DNA of 52,574 nt from an uncultured Prevotellaceae bacterium (GCA_946186575.1 CAMHNO010000018.1:1-52574), one strand, 5' to 3'. Counted from the first letter of the stretch, positions 8,532 through 16,920 are shown. Translations and numbers: made by a program. The notes: generated by a model not told the origin, from the letters alone.

Positions 8532-9665
8532 TTAGGATTGGGATTTTTTTTTATCAGGATAAACTCCTGCTGTGGTTTTAAACTCGGGCTGCTTAGCGAT
8601 TGTGCGATAATAAGAGCTGTCGTTCTCGGCGTTTCGAGAAGGGGTGGGGAAGAAGAAGAATCCATCTTTGCCAATCACTCTTCCCATTGACACTCCAAAT
8701 GGAGCTGCTGCACACCACATTCCGTCGACAAACTTATCGTTCTTGATGAGCATGATAGATTTCTTTCCTCCAATCTTGAACTCTTCCTTCATGCAGTCAA
8801 CAACAAAGAATTCACCTGGCTTGAGAACAACTTCGGGGAATTGCCATGAGTTCACGCCTTTTTTGCCGTTAGTCAGGCTGTAGTCCTTAAGGTTGACAGT
8901 GTCGTTAGAGACATTTTTGACTTCGACCCATGTGTTTCCGTCTTTATATCCCTTAGACTGAACCTCCCAAATGTTTAGTTGAGCCGACTTGCGCTGTTGC
9001 TCTATGAGAGAGTTGAATTTCTCATAGCCTTGAGCATTGTTGTCAAATCCAGGCGATTGCTCGTAGGTTGCCTCAAAGGCGGTGTCGTTATCGGCAACTC
9101 TGCGATAGCACTGGTCATCGGTAATTTTTCCATATTTCACTTCAGAAACTACTTGGCCGTCTTTCTGCAGTTCGATAGAGCCACCCTTAGCCGAGATTTT
9201 GAAGCTTGCATGAAGCTCGCCTTTGGGATCACTCTTGTCTTTTTTTGAGGCAAAAATGATGAGGCACTGGCCTGGCTTTATTGTCATCTGAGGAAAATCC
9301 CAGCTCTTCTTCTTGCCTGCTTTAGTGTCGTCGTTGTTTTCTTCGCTCTCTTTTTTAGCGTCTTCCGTTGCTTTTTGATCATTATCATTGTTTGAGTCAT
9401 CGCCGTTGCTATCGTTGTTCTTGTTGTTGTTGATTGTGGGATTTTTCTCAACAACAAGTGAGTAGCCCTTGAGGTTGATGTTCTCCTTTGAGATGTTTTT
9501 TATCTCTATCCAGTCGCTGATATCGCCGTCTTGATCTACAATTCCTGCATGATTGGCAGTCATGATCTCATTGATGATGATATCGGGCTTACTTTTTTTA
9601 TTGCCGCAAGCCACAAGAAATAATGATGCGATAGCTCCAATAAGGCAAACCGAAAGAAATCGCAT
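8532..9665 (-). CDS. Lipoprotein with two lamin-tail domains (5' part of split LTD-CotH gene)
   Basis: 377 residues from the ATG at 9665: signal MRFLSVCLIGAIASLFLVAC with lipobox LVAC, so it is likely to be surface or periplasm anchored. Two lamin-tail-like (LTD) beta domains follow: IIINEIMTANHAGIVDQDG... and NIWEVQSKGYKDGNTWVEVKN..., each ending in a strand-turn IKPGQCLIIF / LKPGEFFVVD. The first is interrupted by a low-complexity Asn/Asp/Lys/Glu-rich insert. The frame ends a few codons after GVYPDKKK, where the A9 run lies, and the CotH frame continues in the -1 frame. Upstream, 77 bases away, is the phosphatase gene. Confidence 0.8.
   Translation of the reverse strand: MRFLSVCLIGAIASLFLVACGNKKSKPDIIINEIMTANHAGIVDQDGDISDWIEIKNISKENINLKGYSLVVEKNPTINNNKNNDSNGDDSNNDNDQKATEDAKKESEENNDDTKAGKKKSWDFPQMTIKPGQCLIIFASKKDKSDPKGELHASFKISAKGGSIELQKDGQVVSEVKYGKITDDQCYRRVADNDTAFEATYEQSPGFDNNAQGYEKFNSLIEQQRKSAQLNIWEVQSKGYKDGNTWVEVKNVSNDTVNLKDYSLTNGKKGVNSWQFPEVVLKPGEFFVVDCMKEEFKIGGKKSIMLIKNDKFVDGMWCAAAPFGVSMGRVIGKDGFFFFPTPSRNAENDSSYYRTIAKQPEFKTTAGVYPDKKKSQS
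8544..8552 (-). other. A9 homopolymer at the LTD/CotH frame junction
   Basis: On the minus strand the junction reads GAT then nine A then TCC. In the lamin-tail frame this is D-K-K-K-S-Q-S-stop. In the -1 frame it is open and reads straight into the CotH frame (ATC CCA ATC CTA ATT AAC ACT). The -1 frame has TAA immediately before the run, so a shift can only happen inside it. The run contains the slippery heptamer A AAA AAA in the correct register; one extra A would also fuse the frames. Confidence 0.85.
9306..9431 (-). repeat. Low-complexity Asn/Asp-rich insert within the first lamin-tail domain
   Basis: About 42 codons dominated by N, D, K, E and S lie between strand VVEKNPTI and strand WDFPQMTIKPG. 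It is likely a disordered loop. The repeated AAC/GAT/AAT codons suggest growth by replication slippage. Confidence 0.7.
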
Positions 9666-9742
9666 GTTCAATAATGTTAAACCATCTGAATGTGATGTTC
9701 TCATAACGTTTTTTTATGTAAGGTAGTGATTAATAATTGTTC

Positions 9743-10870
9743 TTACTTATTGTTGGGAATATTATAGTGTGAAGTGATTTCGTTAATATTCGATATGTCA
9801 AGCATGAGGTAGATGAAATAGTCGAGCTCCACTTTCTCCATGCCTATACTAATCCAGTAATTATAAAAACATTGTGCGAGATCGTTGTCGGGCCCAAAAG
9901 TCTTAATATGGGAGAGCATGCTTTTCAGGGGGCCTCTCTCTCGCTTGTTTTTTTTGCCTAAACTGAATGTCGACAGCTCGTAGTCGCGGCACAGGTCAAT
10001 CTCGTTCATGCCCAGTAGTCCTTCGATAAGGAAACTCAATGTGCCGCAACGGTCACACCCTATTGCGCAGTGCCAGTCCACGCTCTTGCCCTGCATGAGT
10101 TTGGTCAGTATCCACCTCAAATCCACTGTGTAGACAGCATTCTTGTTTTTCATGCCTGGCAGGTAACTGCTGTGATCTAATCTCAAATAATCCATGTCGG
10201 CGCCTAAGGCCGAAGATGTGCGTTTTGTTTCATGCCGCAGGTCGAGCTCGGCCACAACCCCCAGGTTGTTGACGAAGTCGTGCTTGCCATTAGCTGTAAT
10301 TTTGTCGAGACTTGCACTCCTGTACAGAAGTCCATATTTTATGGGCACTCCATATTGTGTGGGCCATCCTCCCAGGTCGCGAATGTTGGCACAATTGTCT
10401 ATTTTTATCATTCTCACTTGCCCCACTGTTTTGAAAACACCACTTGTCATTTCATTGATGGTGCCGTCTTTTAAGATTTCTTCCACTTTATAATAGTAGG
10501 TGCAGTTGGGCAGTAGGTTTCTTATTACAAAGGAAGATGCCGATTTCTCTTCGGGAAAGAATGTATAGCCTTTGGTGTAATCTTCGTTCTCGCTTGCAGT
10601 GATTCTAATTTCTCTGATATTCTCAATTGGAGCCGAAGGCGACCACCTGACTTCTTTGCCAGCAGGCCAATAAAGCTTATTGCCATAAATGCTTGAATTA
10701 TTGTATTTAGTCACAACACTCTCTCGGTAGTCGGTGCTGCTGGAGTAGGTCCTAAAAGCGTCGGCCATGTAGTCTTTAACGGCCTTATTCTCAATGTCAA
10801 TTACCTCGATGTCTTGTCCGCACAGGTTGAGTGAGAACACCATCGTAAGTAACAAGATAAAAATTCTCAT
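9743..10870 (-). CDS. Secreted tyrosine/dual-specificity-type phosphatase
   Basis: 375 residues with an N-terminal signal peptide (MRIFILLLTMVFSLNLCGQ). Residues about 65-150 form a fibronectin-III-like sandwich (VRWSPSAPIENIREIRIT, LLPNCTYYYKVEEI). The phosphatase part starts at NIRDLGGWPTQYG (162-174), the general motif of the DSP-like bacterial phosphatases (Y_phosphatase3). It carries the catalytic loop HCAIGCDRCGT, with nucleophile Cys268 and Arg274 (CX5R). The substrate could be phosphoprotein or phosphoinositide-like. It is the first gene of a run with the lamin-tail and CotH frames, suggesting phosphate chemistry outside the cytoplasm. Confidence 0.85.
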   Translation of the reverse strand: MRIFILLLTMVFSLNLCGQDIEVIDIENKAVKDYMADAFRTYSSSTDYRESVVTKYNNSSIYGNKLYWPAGKEVRWSPSAPIENIREIRITASENEDYTKGYTFFPEEKSASSFVIRNLLPNCTYYYKVEEILKDGTINEMTSGVFKTVGQVRMIKIDNCANIRDLGGWPTQYGVPIKYGLLYRSASLDKITANGKHDFVNNLGVVAELDLRHETKRTSSALGADMDYLRLDHSSYLPGMKNKNAVYTVDLRWILTKLMQGKSVDWHCAIGCDRCGTLSFLIEGLLGMNEIDLCRDYELSTFSLGKKNKRERGPLKSMLSHIKTFGPDNDLAQCFYNYWISIGMEKVELDYFIYLMLDISNINEITSHYNIPNNK

Positions 10871-10920
10871 TTTGGTTCTGAAGAAAAGTATAAATTAGCA
10901 CTTCACTTTTTTTGACCTGC

Positions 10921-10928
10921 AAAGTTAG
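10921..10928 (-). promoter_or_regulatory. Candidate -7 box for the phosphatase-LTD-CotH run
   Basis: TAACTTTG on the minus strand, about 50 bases before the phosphatase ATG. No good -33 TTG at the usual distance, so support is partial. Confidence 0.45.
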
Positions 10929-11085
10929 TAAATCAATTTTAATTATTGGTTATTTTTATGTTTTTATTGAAAATAATTGTCATATTTTAGGCAATATTAC
11001 AGGGCAAGAAGATGATTTGGATGAAATGATGTCTCCTAAAACTCATAGCAAAACAATAATTATTGTGTAATCTCGTTTTTAAGTT

Positions 11086-12504
11086 ATGACCAAGATTATA
11101 CATTTCCTCCTGGCGGCTGTGACAACAATGGTTGCTGTGGCATTGTCGAGTTGCATCGATGATGAGGTTTCAACAAGCTCGAGCGATATTCTCTCGTTCT
11201 CGACCGATACTGTGAAGTTTGATACTGTGATAACTAAGCAAGGCAGCCCCACCAAGCAGTTTCTTGTTTACAACAAGGGCAAGAAATCCCTTAACATATC
11301 ATCCATAAGAGTTGCTGGCGAGAGCAAAGGTCATTTCTTTCTTAACGTTGATGGCATGAAAGGCGACGAGTTTCATGATGTGGAAGTGCGCGGCAATGAT
11401 AGTATTTTTGTCTTTGTCGAGAGTCGTCTTGATCCCACCAACCAGGATGCCCCTGAGTATCTTGAAGATAATATTGAGTTTGTGACCAATAATGTTACTC
11501 AGAAAGTTGCTGTCACTGCATGGGGGCAGGATGTGGTAATTCTAAATGATACCACATTGAAGGACGGTGCCCACCTCACAGCAAGGAAACCATATCTTGT
11601 GTATGGTACACTGAAGGTCGACACACTTGCCCATGCCACAATCGACCCCGGTGCGACATTGCTCTTTCACGACAAGGCATCGCTGCTTGTCAAAGGACAG
11701 CTGAATGCTATTGGCACTCAGCAGGAGCCTATAGTGCTGCGTGGCGACCGCCTCGACCATGTGGTGGGCGAAATAGGTTATGACATCATGAGTAACCAAT
11801 GGGATGGGGTGTTCTTCGACTATGGCAGTTATGGCAACGAACTGCAGCATGTGATAATGCGCGGCAGCACCCATGGGCTCCAGGTCACTTCAAGCGACAT
11901 GAGCCGTCTTGCACTTCACATGCTCAATTGTGTCTTGCACAATGCCACTTATCTCACATTGCTTGGCGACAATGCATGGATTGAGGCCGAGGGAACGGAG
12001 TTGAGCGATGCAGGATTGTATGTGGCCAACTTTTATGGAGGAAAACTAAGATTTGTCAACTGCACCTTTGCCAACTACTATCTGTTTGCTGCCATCGAGG
12101 GTCCAATTCTGAACCTCGAAACCTCATATTCCGACGGCGAGTTGGCACAGTTTGATGCTTACTTTGATAATTGCATATTCTATGGCAACACCGACGATCT
12201 CAATGTCAACGAGCTCGATGGGATGAACGTCTTCATGCGCAACTGCCTGTTAAAGAGCGAAGGTGAAGACGATGCATGCTTCATTAGCTGTGTGTGGGGT
12301 GCCGACCCCAAGTTCTTCACTGAGCGTGAGAAATACATCTTCGACTATCGCTTGCGCGATGGCAGCGATGCGATAGCGCTTGGCGACCCCTCGCTATGTC
12401 CCAGCAATGCACGTTACGATCGCTATGGTGTTGACCGTTTCTTGCGTGAGGGCATCGATATCGGAGCCTATGCGTGGGTGCCGCAGGAGCAAGAATTGCG
12501 ATAG
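11086..12504 (+). CDS. Lipoprotein with right-handed beta-helix fold
   Basis: 472 residues. Signal MTKIIHFLLAAVTTMVAVAL ends in lipobox LSSC, so it is lipid anchored. Residues about 40-145 look like an Ig-like sandwich (KQFLVYNKGKKSLNISSIRV, FVESRLDPT). Residues about 155-430 show short repeating turns (LYVANFYGGKLRFVNCTFANYY, DNCIFYGNTDDLN, MRNCLLKS) typical of right-handed parallel beta-helices. Such lipoproteins are common in gut Bacteroidales, and some bind or cut polysaccharides; no catalytic motif was recognised. It is divergent from the phosphatase gene across 215 bases and directly abuts the next gene's stop. Confidence 0.8.
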   Translation: MTKIIHFLLAAVTTMVAVALSSCIDDEVSTSSSDILSFSTDTVKFDTVITKQGSPTKQFLVYNKGKKSLNISSIRVAGESKGHFFLNVDGMKGDEFHDVEVRGNDSIFVFVESRLDPTNQDAPEYLEDNIEFVTNNVTQKVAVTAWGQDVVILNDTTLKDGAHLTARKPYLVYGTLKVDTLAHATIDPGATLLFHDKASLLVKGQLNAIGTQQEPIVLRGDRLDHVVGEIGYDIMSNQWDGVFFDYGSYGNELQHVIMRGSTHGLQVTSSDMSRLALHMLNCVLHNATYLTLLGDNAWIEAEGTELSDAGLYVANFYGGKLRFVNCTFANYYLFAAIEGPILNLETSYSDGELAQFDAYFDNCIFYGNTDDLNVNELDGMNVFMRNCLLKSEGEDDACFISCVWGADPKFFTEREKYIFDYRLRDGSDAIALGDPSLCPSNARYDRYGVDRFLREGIDIGAYAWVPQEQELR

Positions 12505-13650
12505 TTAGTTTTCGGCCTTAGTTTTTTTCTTTTTCTTTGTCTTATTTTTTGAGCGGTACAGCGGATTGGGCTTGTGCAGCACATATTCGCTGTAGTAACT
12601 GATGATAAGAGTGGTAAGTGGCAAAGCAATCACAAGCCCTACAAAGCCTAAGACATAACCCCAAATCGAGAGAGACAGAAACACAATGGCAGGGTTGAGG
12701 CCCATCTGCTGTTTCATGATGCTTGGTATGAAAATCAGGTCTTGAATCACCTGGCAAATGCAGTAGGCAAGTATGGTCCACCCAAATAGCGCCCAGAAGC
12801 TACCTCCCTGGTCGACAGAGGCCACTAAGCACAAAAACGCTGCAATAGGGATAGATGTGAGCTGGAGGTAGGGTACCATGTTAAGAACTCCAATCAATAA
12901 ACCAAAGACGATGGCCATGGGCAGCTTGATAATTGAGAACTCAATGGCAAAAACAATGCCCACCAGCAGCGATACCATTGCCTGTCCGCGAAAGTATCGG
13001 CTCATTGAGAGCTCCACATCGCGCATCACCTTAAAAGTGATGCGGCGGTATCGGGGAGGAATAGCAGCTTTGAAGCCACGGGTTATTTTGTCGTAGTCGA
13101 GCAATATGAAAAACATATACATCAGCACCAGTAATATCGTGACCAGGCCCACTACCACACTCATAGTTCCGCCCAGCACGCTCCAAGTGCCACTGACCAC
13201 ACTGTCGAGCAATTTCATCCATTCTTCCTTGGTTAGGAACTTTTGCCACTGAGTGATGTCGATGTTCTCCCTGAAGAAATCGTGTATGGCAGCAGGAATA
13301 TGTGGTATCTTGAATGATGCTTTGGCGTAGTTGGTCAGCATCTTTGTCATGTCACTGACCTCATTGCCAATGTAGGGTATAAGCCACCATAGCAAGAGTG
13401 TTATCATTGCAAGTGTAAAGGATATGGCAAGGATCGAGGCAATGGCACGGCTCTTCATGTGCAAAACCTTCATTATCCATTCTACAAAGGGGTTGAGCAT
13501 GTAGGCCAGTAGACCTCCAACCACAAACGGCAGCAAGATGCCGCTCAAGTAGTTGATGGCCATAATAGCTGCCACAATACAGATGATTGAGATGACAAGT
13601 CTGGTAATTCGGTCAAGATCGTAGCGCTTGCGATTTTCAACATTTTCCAT
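12505..13650 (-). CDS. AI-2E family transporter (PerM/TqsA-like)
   Basis: 381 residues with about seven to eight transmembrane helices, for example LVISIICIVAAIMAINYL, LLPFVVGGLLAYMLNPFVEW and the C-terminal pair LSIWGYVLGFVGLVIALPLT, and a very basic tail (KNKTKKKKKTKAEN). The segment GLLIGVLNMVPYLQ is the family signature of AI-2E/PerM permeases in the inner membrane. Some members export autoinducer-2 and others drive Na+/H+ exchange, so the substrate is not assigned. The gene is convergent with the beta-helix lipoprotein with no spacing between stops. It has its own promoter. Confidence 0.9.
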   Translation of the reverse strand: MENVENRKRYDLDRITRLVISIICIVAAIMAINYLSGILLPFVVGGLLAYMLNPFVEWIMKVLHMKSRAIASILAISFTLAMITLLLWWLIPYIGNEVSDMTKMLTNYAKASFKIPHIPAAIHDFFRENIDITQWQKFLTKEEWMKLLDSVVSGTWSVLGGTMSVVVGLVTILLVLMYMFFILLDYDKITRGFKAAIPPRYRRITFKVMRDVELSMSRYFRGQAMVSLLVGIVFAIEFSIIKLPMAIVFGLLIGVLNMVPYLQLTSIPIAAFLCLVASVDQGGSFWALFGWTILAYCICQVIQDLIFIPSIMKQQMGLNPAIVFLSLSIWGYVLGFVGLVIALPLTTLIISYYSEYVLHKPNPLYRSKNKTKKKKKTKAEN

Positions 13651-13666
13651 ACGGCAATTTTTTTTA

Positions 13667-13696
13667 CAAAATTAGTGCAATCCGAGAGAAATACAA
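13667..13696 (-). promoter_or_regulatory. Promoter for the AI-2E transporter
   Basis: Minus-strand TTG (13696-13694), 19-base spacer, TAATTTTG (13674-13667). The leader is only about 12 bases to the ATG. Confidence 0.8.
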
Positions 13697-13876
13697 AATG
13701 AAAAGCTAAAGATTTTCATTTTTATTTCTGGTGTGCCGCAATTTTGGAGACAACATGGTCTCCAAAATGCGAAAACGAGGTCTTAATTCATTCCCTGACC
13801 TTGGCAAAATGTGAAATGCTTGCATTTCTCAAGAATTTTGACGAAATTTGCAACTCACAACTAATAACTCACAAAC

Positions 13877-14533
13877 ATGAAAAAAACAGTTCTATGTCTC
13901 TTATTTGCCACAATGGCTCTTGTGCCGCATCTTACTAATGCGCAAAATCTGAAAAACAGCGGTAAGAGTACCGCCGAAATCGTCCCGTCGGGGTGGGCAG
14001 CTATGCATGCCATAGGCGACCTTAATAATGACGGCGTGAATGACATGGCGATAATAGCCACTCCTAACCACAAGGAGAAGATGCGGACTCGCGAAGATGG
14101 CTATGTCTACAATTTCAATCAACCTCAGCTGGCCATCTACTGGGGAGTGAAAGGTGGCGGTTACAAGCTCTATAAGAATTATGACAAGGTGATTCCTGCA
14201 CGCGAAGATGAATTCATCAGCATCGACCCATCGCTTGAAATCACAAAGAACGGTACGCTCAAGATTGGTCTTGAATATTTTGCCTCGGCAGGGAGTTGGA
14301 CGCAGCCCACAATCATCCACGTTTTCCGCTATCAAAATGGAGAATTTTTCCTAATTGGCAAGGATGTTACCGAACTCGAGCGCAACTCAGGCAAAACAGT
14401 TGTCACAAGCGATAATTATCTCACAGGCAAGCGCATCGTTACCACCAGTGACTCCAAGAGCAAAACCCAAGCTAAGCGCAGCGATCTGTCCAAGTCGGCA
14501 CTAAAGCCCTTGGGATTCAAACTTGACGATTAA
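13877..14533 (+). CDS. Exported FG-GAP-like protein of unknown function
   Basis: 218 residues with a cleavable signal peptide (MKKTVLCLLFATMALVPHL...NAQ). Residues about 45-60 read AIGDLNNDGVNDMAIIA, an FG-GAP/integrin-type calcium-binding loop (DLNNDGVND). The rest contains strand-like segments (LKIGLEYFASAGSWTQPTIIHVF) and a basic C-terminal tail rich in Ser and Lys. No enzyme motif was seen. It stands alone between the AI-2E transporter and the YtxH operon. A near-consensus promoter box GAAATTTG lies shortly upstream but was not accepted as firm. Confidence 0.7.
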   Translation: MKKTVLCLLFATMALVPHLTNAQNLKNSGKSTAEIVPSGWAAMHAIGDLNNDGVNDMAIIATPNHKEKMRTREDGYVYNFNQPQLAIYWGVKGGGYKLYKNYDKVIPAREDEFISIDPSLEITKNGTLKIGLEYFASAGSWTQPTIIHVFRYQNGEFFLIGKDVTELERNSGKTVVTSDNYLTGKRIVTTSDSKSKTQAKRSDLSKSALKPLGFKLDD

Positions 14534-14753
14534 ATTCTTGTGAGGAATTTTGTGGCAGTTTTTTTACAGATAAGCCCAGCCGCTGCCACGCATTAGAGCT
14601 GTGGCAACGATGAATTTGAACTATGGCATGTGATGGCTAATGTGTTCTTTAACACAGGCACTTATGGCTCCTGATGTTTTAGCTGAGCAGGCTCTTGTAA
14701 AAATCAAATTCAAAAAAAATGCTAAAAACCATGCGATATTTAATTAAATGTAC

Positions 14754-14761
14754 TATATTTG
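14754..14761 (+). promoter_or_regulatory. Candidate -7 box for the YtxH-holin operon
   Basis: TATATTTG, 51 bases before the first YtxH ATG. No TTG at the usual -33 distance. The stretch 14534-14753 before it shows no gene or clear hairpin. Confidence 0.4.
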
Positions 14762-14812
14762 TAATCGCAAAATGCAACAATTTGTTTATTAACACTTAAA
14801 ATATTTATTGAT

Positions 14813-15013
14813 ATGAAACCAGTTCACATTATTTTAGCTGTTTTAGGAGGAGCACTTGCTGGTGCTGCTGTGGGGCTGCTGTTCGCCCCAGCCAAAGGAG
14901 CCGACACTCGCAGTAAAATTGCAGAGATCCTTAAGAAAAATGGCATCAACCTGAAGGATCAGGAAATGGATGAGCTCATCGACGACATAACTAAGGAAAT
15001 TAAGGAGGAATAA
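14813..15013 (+). CDS. YtxH-domain protein, copy 1
   Basis: 66 residues. One N-terminal hydrophobic segment is followed by the YtxH signature GGALAGAAVGLLFAPAKGADTR, then a basic/acidic amphipathic tail (KIAEILKKNGINLKDQEMDEL). YtxH proteins are small single-span envelope proteins linked to general stress in Gram-positive bacteria; the role in Bacteroidales is unknown. It is the first of four small same-strand genes (YtxH, YtxH, holin-like, unknown) that look like one operon. Confidence 0.85.
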   Translation: MKPVHIILAVLGGALAGAAVGLLFAPAKGADTRSKIAEILKKNGINLKDQEMDELIDDITKEIKEE

Positions 15014-15083
15014 TACCACCTTGTATTTACTTAGCGAATTGTAATTAATTGATTTTCTTAATCTTTATAGTGGAAATATAATT

Positions 15084-15290
15084 ATGAGAGACATGAAATC
15101 ACTTAGCCTGCTCTACGCTTTTTTGGGCGGAGCTATTCTTGGATGCGGACTCGCTTTGCTCTATGCACCTGAAAGTGGTAAAGACCTGCGCACACGCATC
15201 AAGGAGCTGCTGAAAAAGAAAGGCATCGACTTCAGCGACGATGAAGTGGAGCAACTGGTCAACCAGATTAGCGCTCAAATTGAGCAATAA
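15084..15290 (+). CDS. YtxH-domain protein, copy 2
   Basis: 68 residues, a paralogue of the preceding gene: signature GGAILGCGLALLYAPESGKDLRTR and a similar tail ending in the pattern GIDFSDDEVEQLVNQISAQIEQ versus GINLKDQEMDELIDDITKEIKEE in copy 1. The parallel layout, including the KKxGI turn, shows tandem duplication followed by divergence. Starts 70 bases after copy 1. Confidence 0.85.
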   Translation: MRDMKSLSLLYAFLGGAILGCGLALLYAPESGKDLRTRIKELLKKKGIDFSDDEVEQLVNQISAQIEQ

Positions 15291-15403
15291 ATAAAAAAGA
15301 AGCAGAAACTAATCATCCACGAGCATCCACGTCTTTATAAGCAATTAAGCAATAAGGTGTGGATGCAAGTGGTGTTGGTGCACATCGGTTATAATCTTGT
15401 GTT

Positions 15404-15748
15404 ATGGAAGAAAATAAATATAAGCAAATTATAGAGAGCCTTAAGCAAAGCGCTAAGATTGAGCTTGAGTACTCTAAGTTGACTCTTGCAGAGAAACTCT
15501 CAATTCTGCTCTCAAGGGGAATAATCGTGCTGATGTTCATCATTTTTGCCGCATGTGCTCTGTTCTTGCTCGAATGGGGACTCACTCACTGGCTCGTGCA
15601 GCTGACGGGACACCTTTGGGTGGGAGTGTTGGTTTCTCTGGCAATTCTTGTTGTGCTGCTTTTAGTGCTTTATGGTTATCGCAAGCAATTAGTGATTAAC
15701 CCCGTGACGCGATTTGTGACTAAACTGATGTTGAACCCTGAGGATTAA
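15404..15748 (+). CDS. Holin-like membrane protein (phage holin superfamily III type)
   Basis: 114 residues: a charged amphipathic N-terminal helix (YKQIIESLKQSAKIELEYSKLTLAEKL), two transmembrane helices (IIVLMFIIFAACALFLLEWG and WVGVLVSLAILVVLLLVLYG), and a short basic tail. It matches the Bacteroidota proteins labelled phage holin family or putative Actinobacteriophage-holin-III-like. In this setting, with YtxH genes and no phage genes around, it is a cell-envelope protein rather than a lysis holin. The next gene starts 3 bases after its stop. Confidence 0.8.
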   Translation: MEENKYKQIIESLKQSAKIELEYSKLTLAEKLSILLSRGIIVLMFIIFAACALFLLEWGLTHWLVQLTGHLWVGVLVSLAILVVLLLVLYGYRKQLVINPVTRFVTKLMLNPED

Positions 15749-15751
15749 CTA

Positions 15752-16072
15752 ATGACCAAGATGAACAATTCTATGCATCCCACTACTACACTACCATCGG
15801 CTGGTGGCGATACCAGAGAGCAAGAATGGAAAGGACTCACCATCGACGAGCTCAAGATGCGCAGAGCTAAAGCTCTTGTCTTGAGAGAAGTGAACAGAGC
15901 TTCTGTGACCCATCAGTTTGCCAACATGCGCGAAAATGTTTCAAATAATGGAGTCAGGGGGCTGATTTTCAGGCAGAGTACTGTTGCGGGTTTGAAAAAA
16001 GCCGACTATGCTTTTATTGGTGCGAAGGCAATTGCTTTGCTCGTAAGATTGTATCTAAGACGCAAGAGATAA
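15752..16072 (+). CDS. Small protein of the YtxH-holin operon, function unknown
   Basis: 106 residues, no recognised domain. The N-terminal half is hydrophilic (DTREQEWKGLTIDELKMRRA) and the C-terminus ends in a weak hydrophobic stretch (YAFIGAKAIALLVRLYL) and a basic tail RRKR. Another ATG six bases into the gene (MNNSMHPT) may be the real start. Coupled to the holin-like gene by a 3-base gap, so it is probably made together with it as a cytoplasmic partner at the membrane. Confidence 0.65.
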   Translation: MTKMNNSMHPTTTLPSAGGDTREQEWKGLTIDELKMRRAKALVLREVNRASVTHQFANMRENVSNNGVRGLIFRQSTVAGLKKADYAFIGAKAIALLVRLYLRRKR

Positions 16073-16162
16073 ACGATTCAATTCTTTTTTTTGCATCTCT
16101 AAATCACAAACCCCTTTTAACGTTTCACATCCCATAAAATTGCATTTTTTGCTTTAAAAATT

Positions 16163-16192
16163 TTGCCAGTTCTCAAAAATATTATAATTTTG
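16163..16192 (+). promoter_or_regulatory. Promoter for the sigma factor gene
   Basis: TTG at 16163-16165, 19-base spacer, TAATTTTG at 16185-16192. It leaves a leader of about 105 bases before the ATG at 16305, longer than most in this window. Confidence 0.75.
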
Positions 16193-16304
16193 CGATGTTT
16201 TCCTCACCATTGACGGAGAATGAGAGAATAAACTTAATATTTATAAACTAAATTTTTTGCCTATCGAGTAGACCATTACTTTATTAACCAACACATAAGA
16301 AGTA

Positions 16305-16895
16305 ATGACAAAATTTGTTGACGTGAGCGATGATAAATTAATCGCTAAGTATGTCGAAGGGAATAATGAGGCTTTTGACGCTCTGATTGAGCGACACAAA
16401 AACCGCATCTTTAATTATATCTTTCACTCAGTCAAAGACGACGACCTGGCTAACGACATCTTTCAGGAGACATTTGTCAAGGCAATAATGACTATCAAGC
16501 AAGGGCGATATGTCGAGAACGGGCATTTTGCAGCATGGATAACTCGCATTGCCCACAATCTCATAATTGACTTCTACAGGCAGGAGAAATCCGAGAACCT
16601 GCAGTCAAGCGACTCGGCCGAGGTCGACATTCTCAACCGCAAGGAACTTAGCGAAGCTACCGTTGAAGACAATCTCATAATCGACCAGATTCACAGCGAC
16701 GTGAGAAAACTCGTTACTGCTCTGCCTGAGAATCAACGAGAAGTTCTGCTGATGAGATATTACAAGAACATGAGCTTTAAGGAAATTGCCGACCGCACCA
16801 ACGTGAGCATCAACACCGCTCTGGGGCGTATGCGATATGCCATCCTTAACATGCGTCGACTCGCCGTTGAGAACAACATTGTGCTCACCATGTGA
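16305..16895 (+). CDS. ECF-type RNA polymerase sigma factor
   Basis: 196 residues with sigma region 2 (FDALIERHKNRIFNYIFHSV, DIFQETFVKAIMTI, HFAAWITRIAHNLIIDFYRQ) and region 4 helix-turn-helix (LPENQREVLLMRYYKNMSFKEIADRTNVSINTALGRMRYAI). Regions 1 and 3 are absent, as in ECF (group IV) factors. It directs RNA polymerase to a dedicated promoter set. No anti-sigma gene follows; a terminator comes at once, so control is by another route or by transcription. Bacteroidales carry such orphan sigma factors near envelope genes. Confidence 0.92.
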   Translation: MTKFVDVSDDKLIAKYVEGNNEAFDALIERHKNRIFNYIFHSVKDDDLANDIFQETFVKAIMTIKQGRYVENGHFAAWITRIAHNLIIDFYRQEKSENLQSSDSAEVDILNRKELSEATVEDNLIIDQIHSDVRKLVTALPENQREVLLMRYYKNMSFKEIADRTNVSINTALGRMRYAILNMRRLAVENNIVLTM

Positions 16896-16920
16896 TAGAT
16901 GGATTAAATAGCATCATACA

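Noticed and set aside
15404-15748. Prophage lysis gene
   Set aside because: The holin-like protein has no endolysin, spanin or structural phage genes around it.
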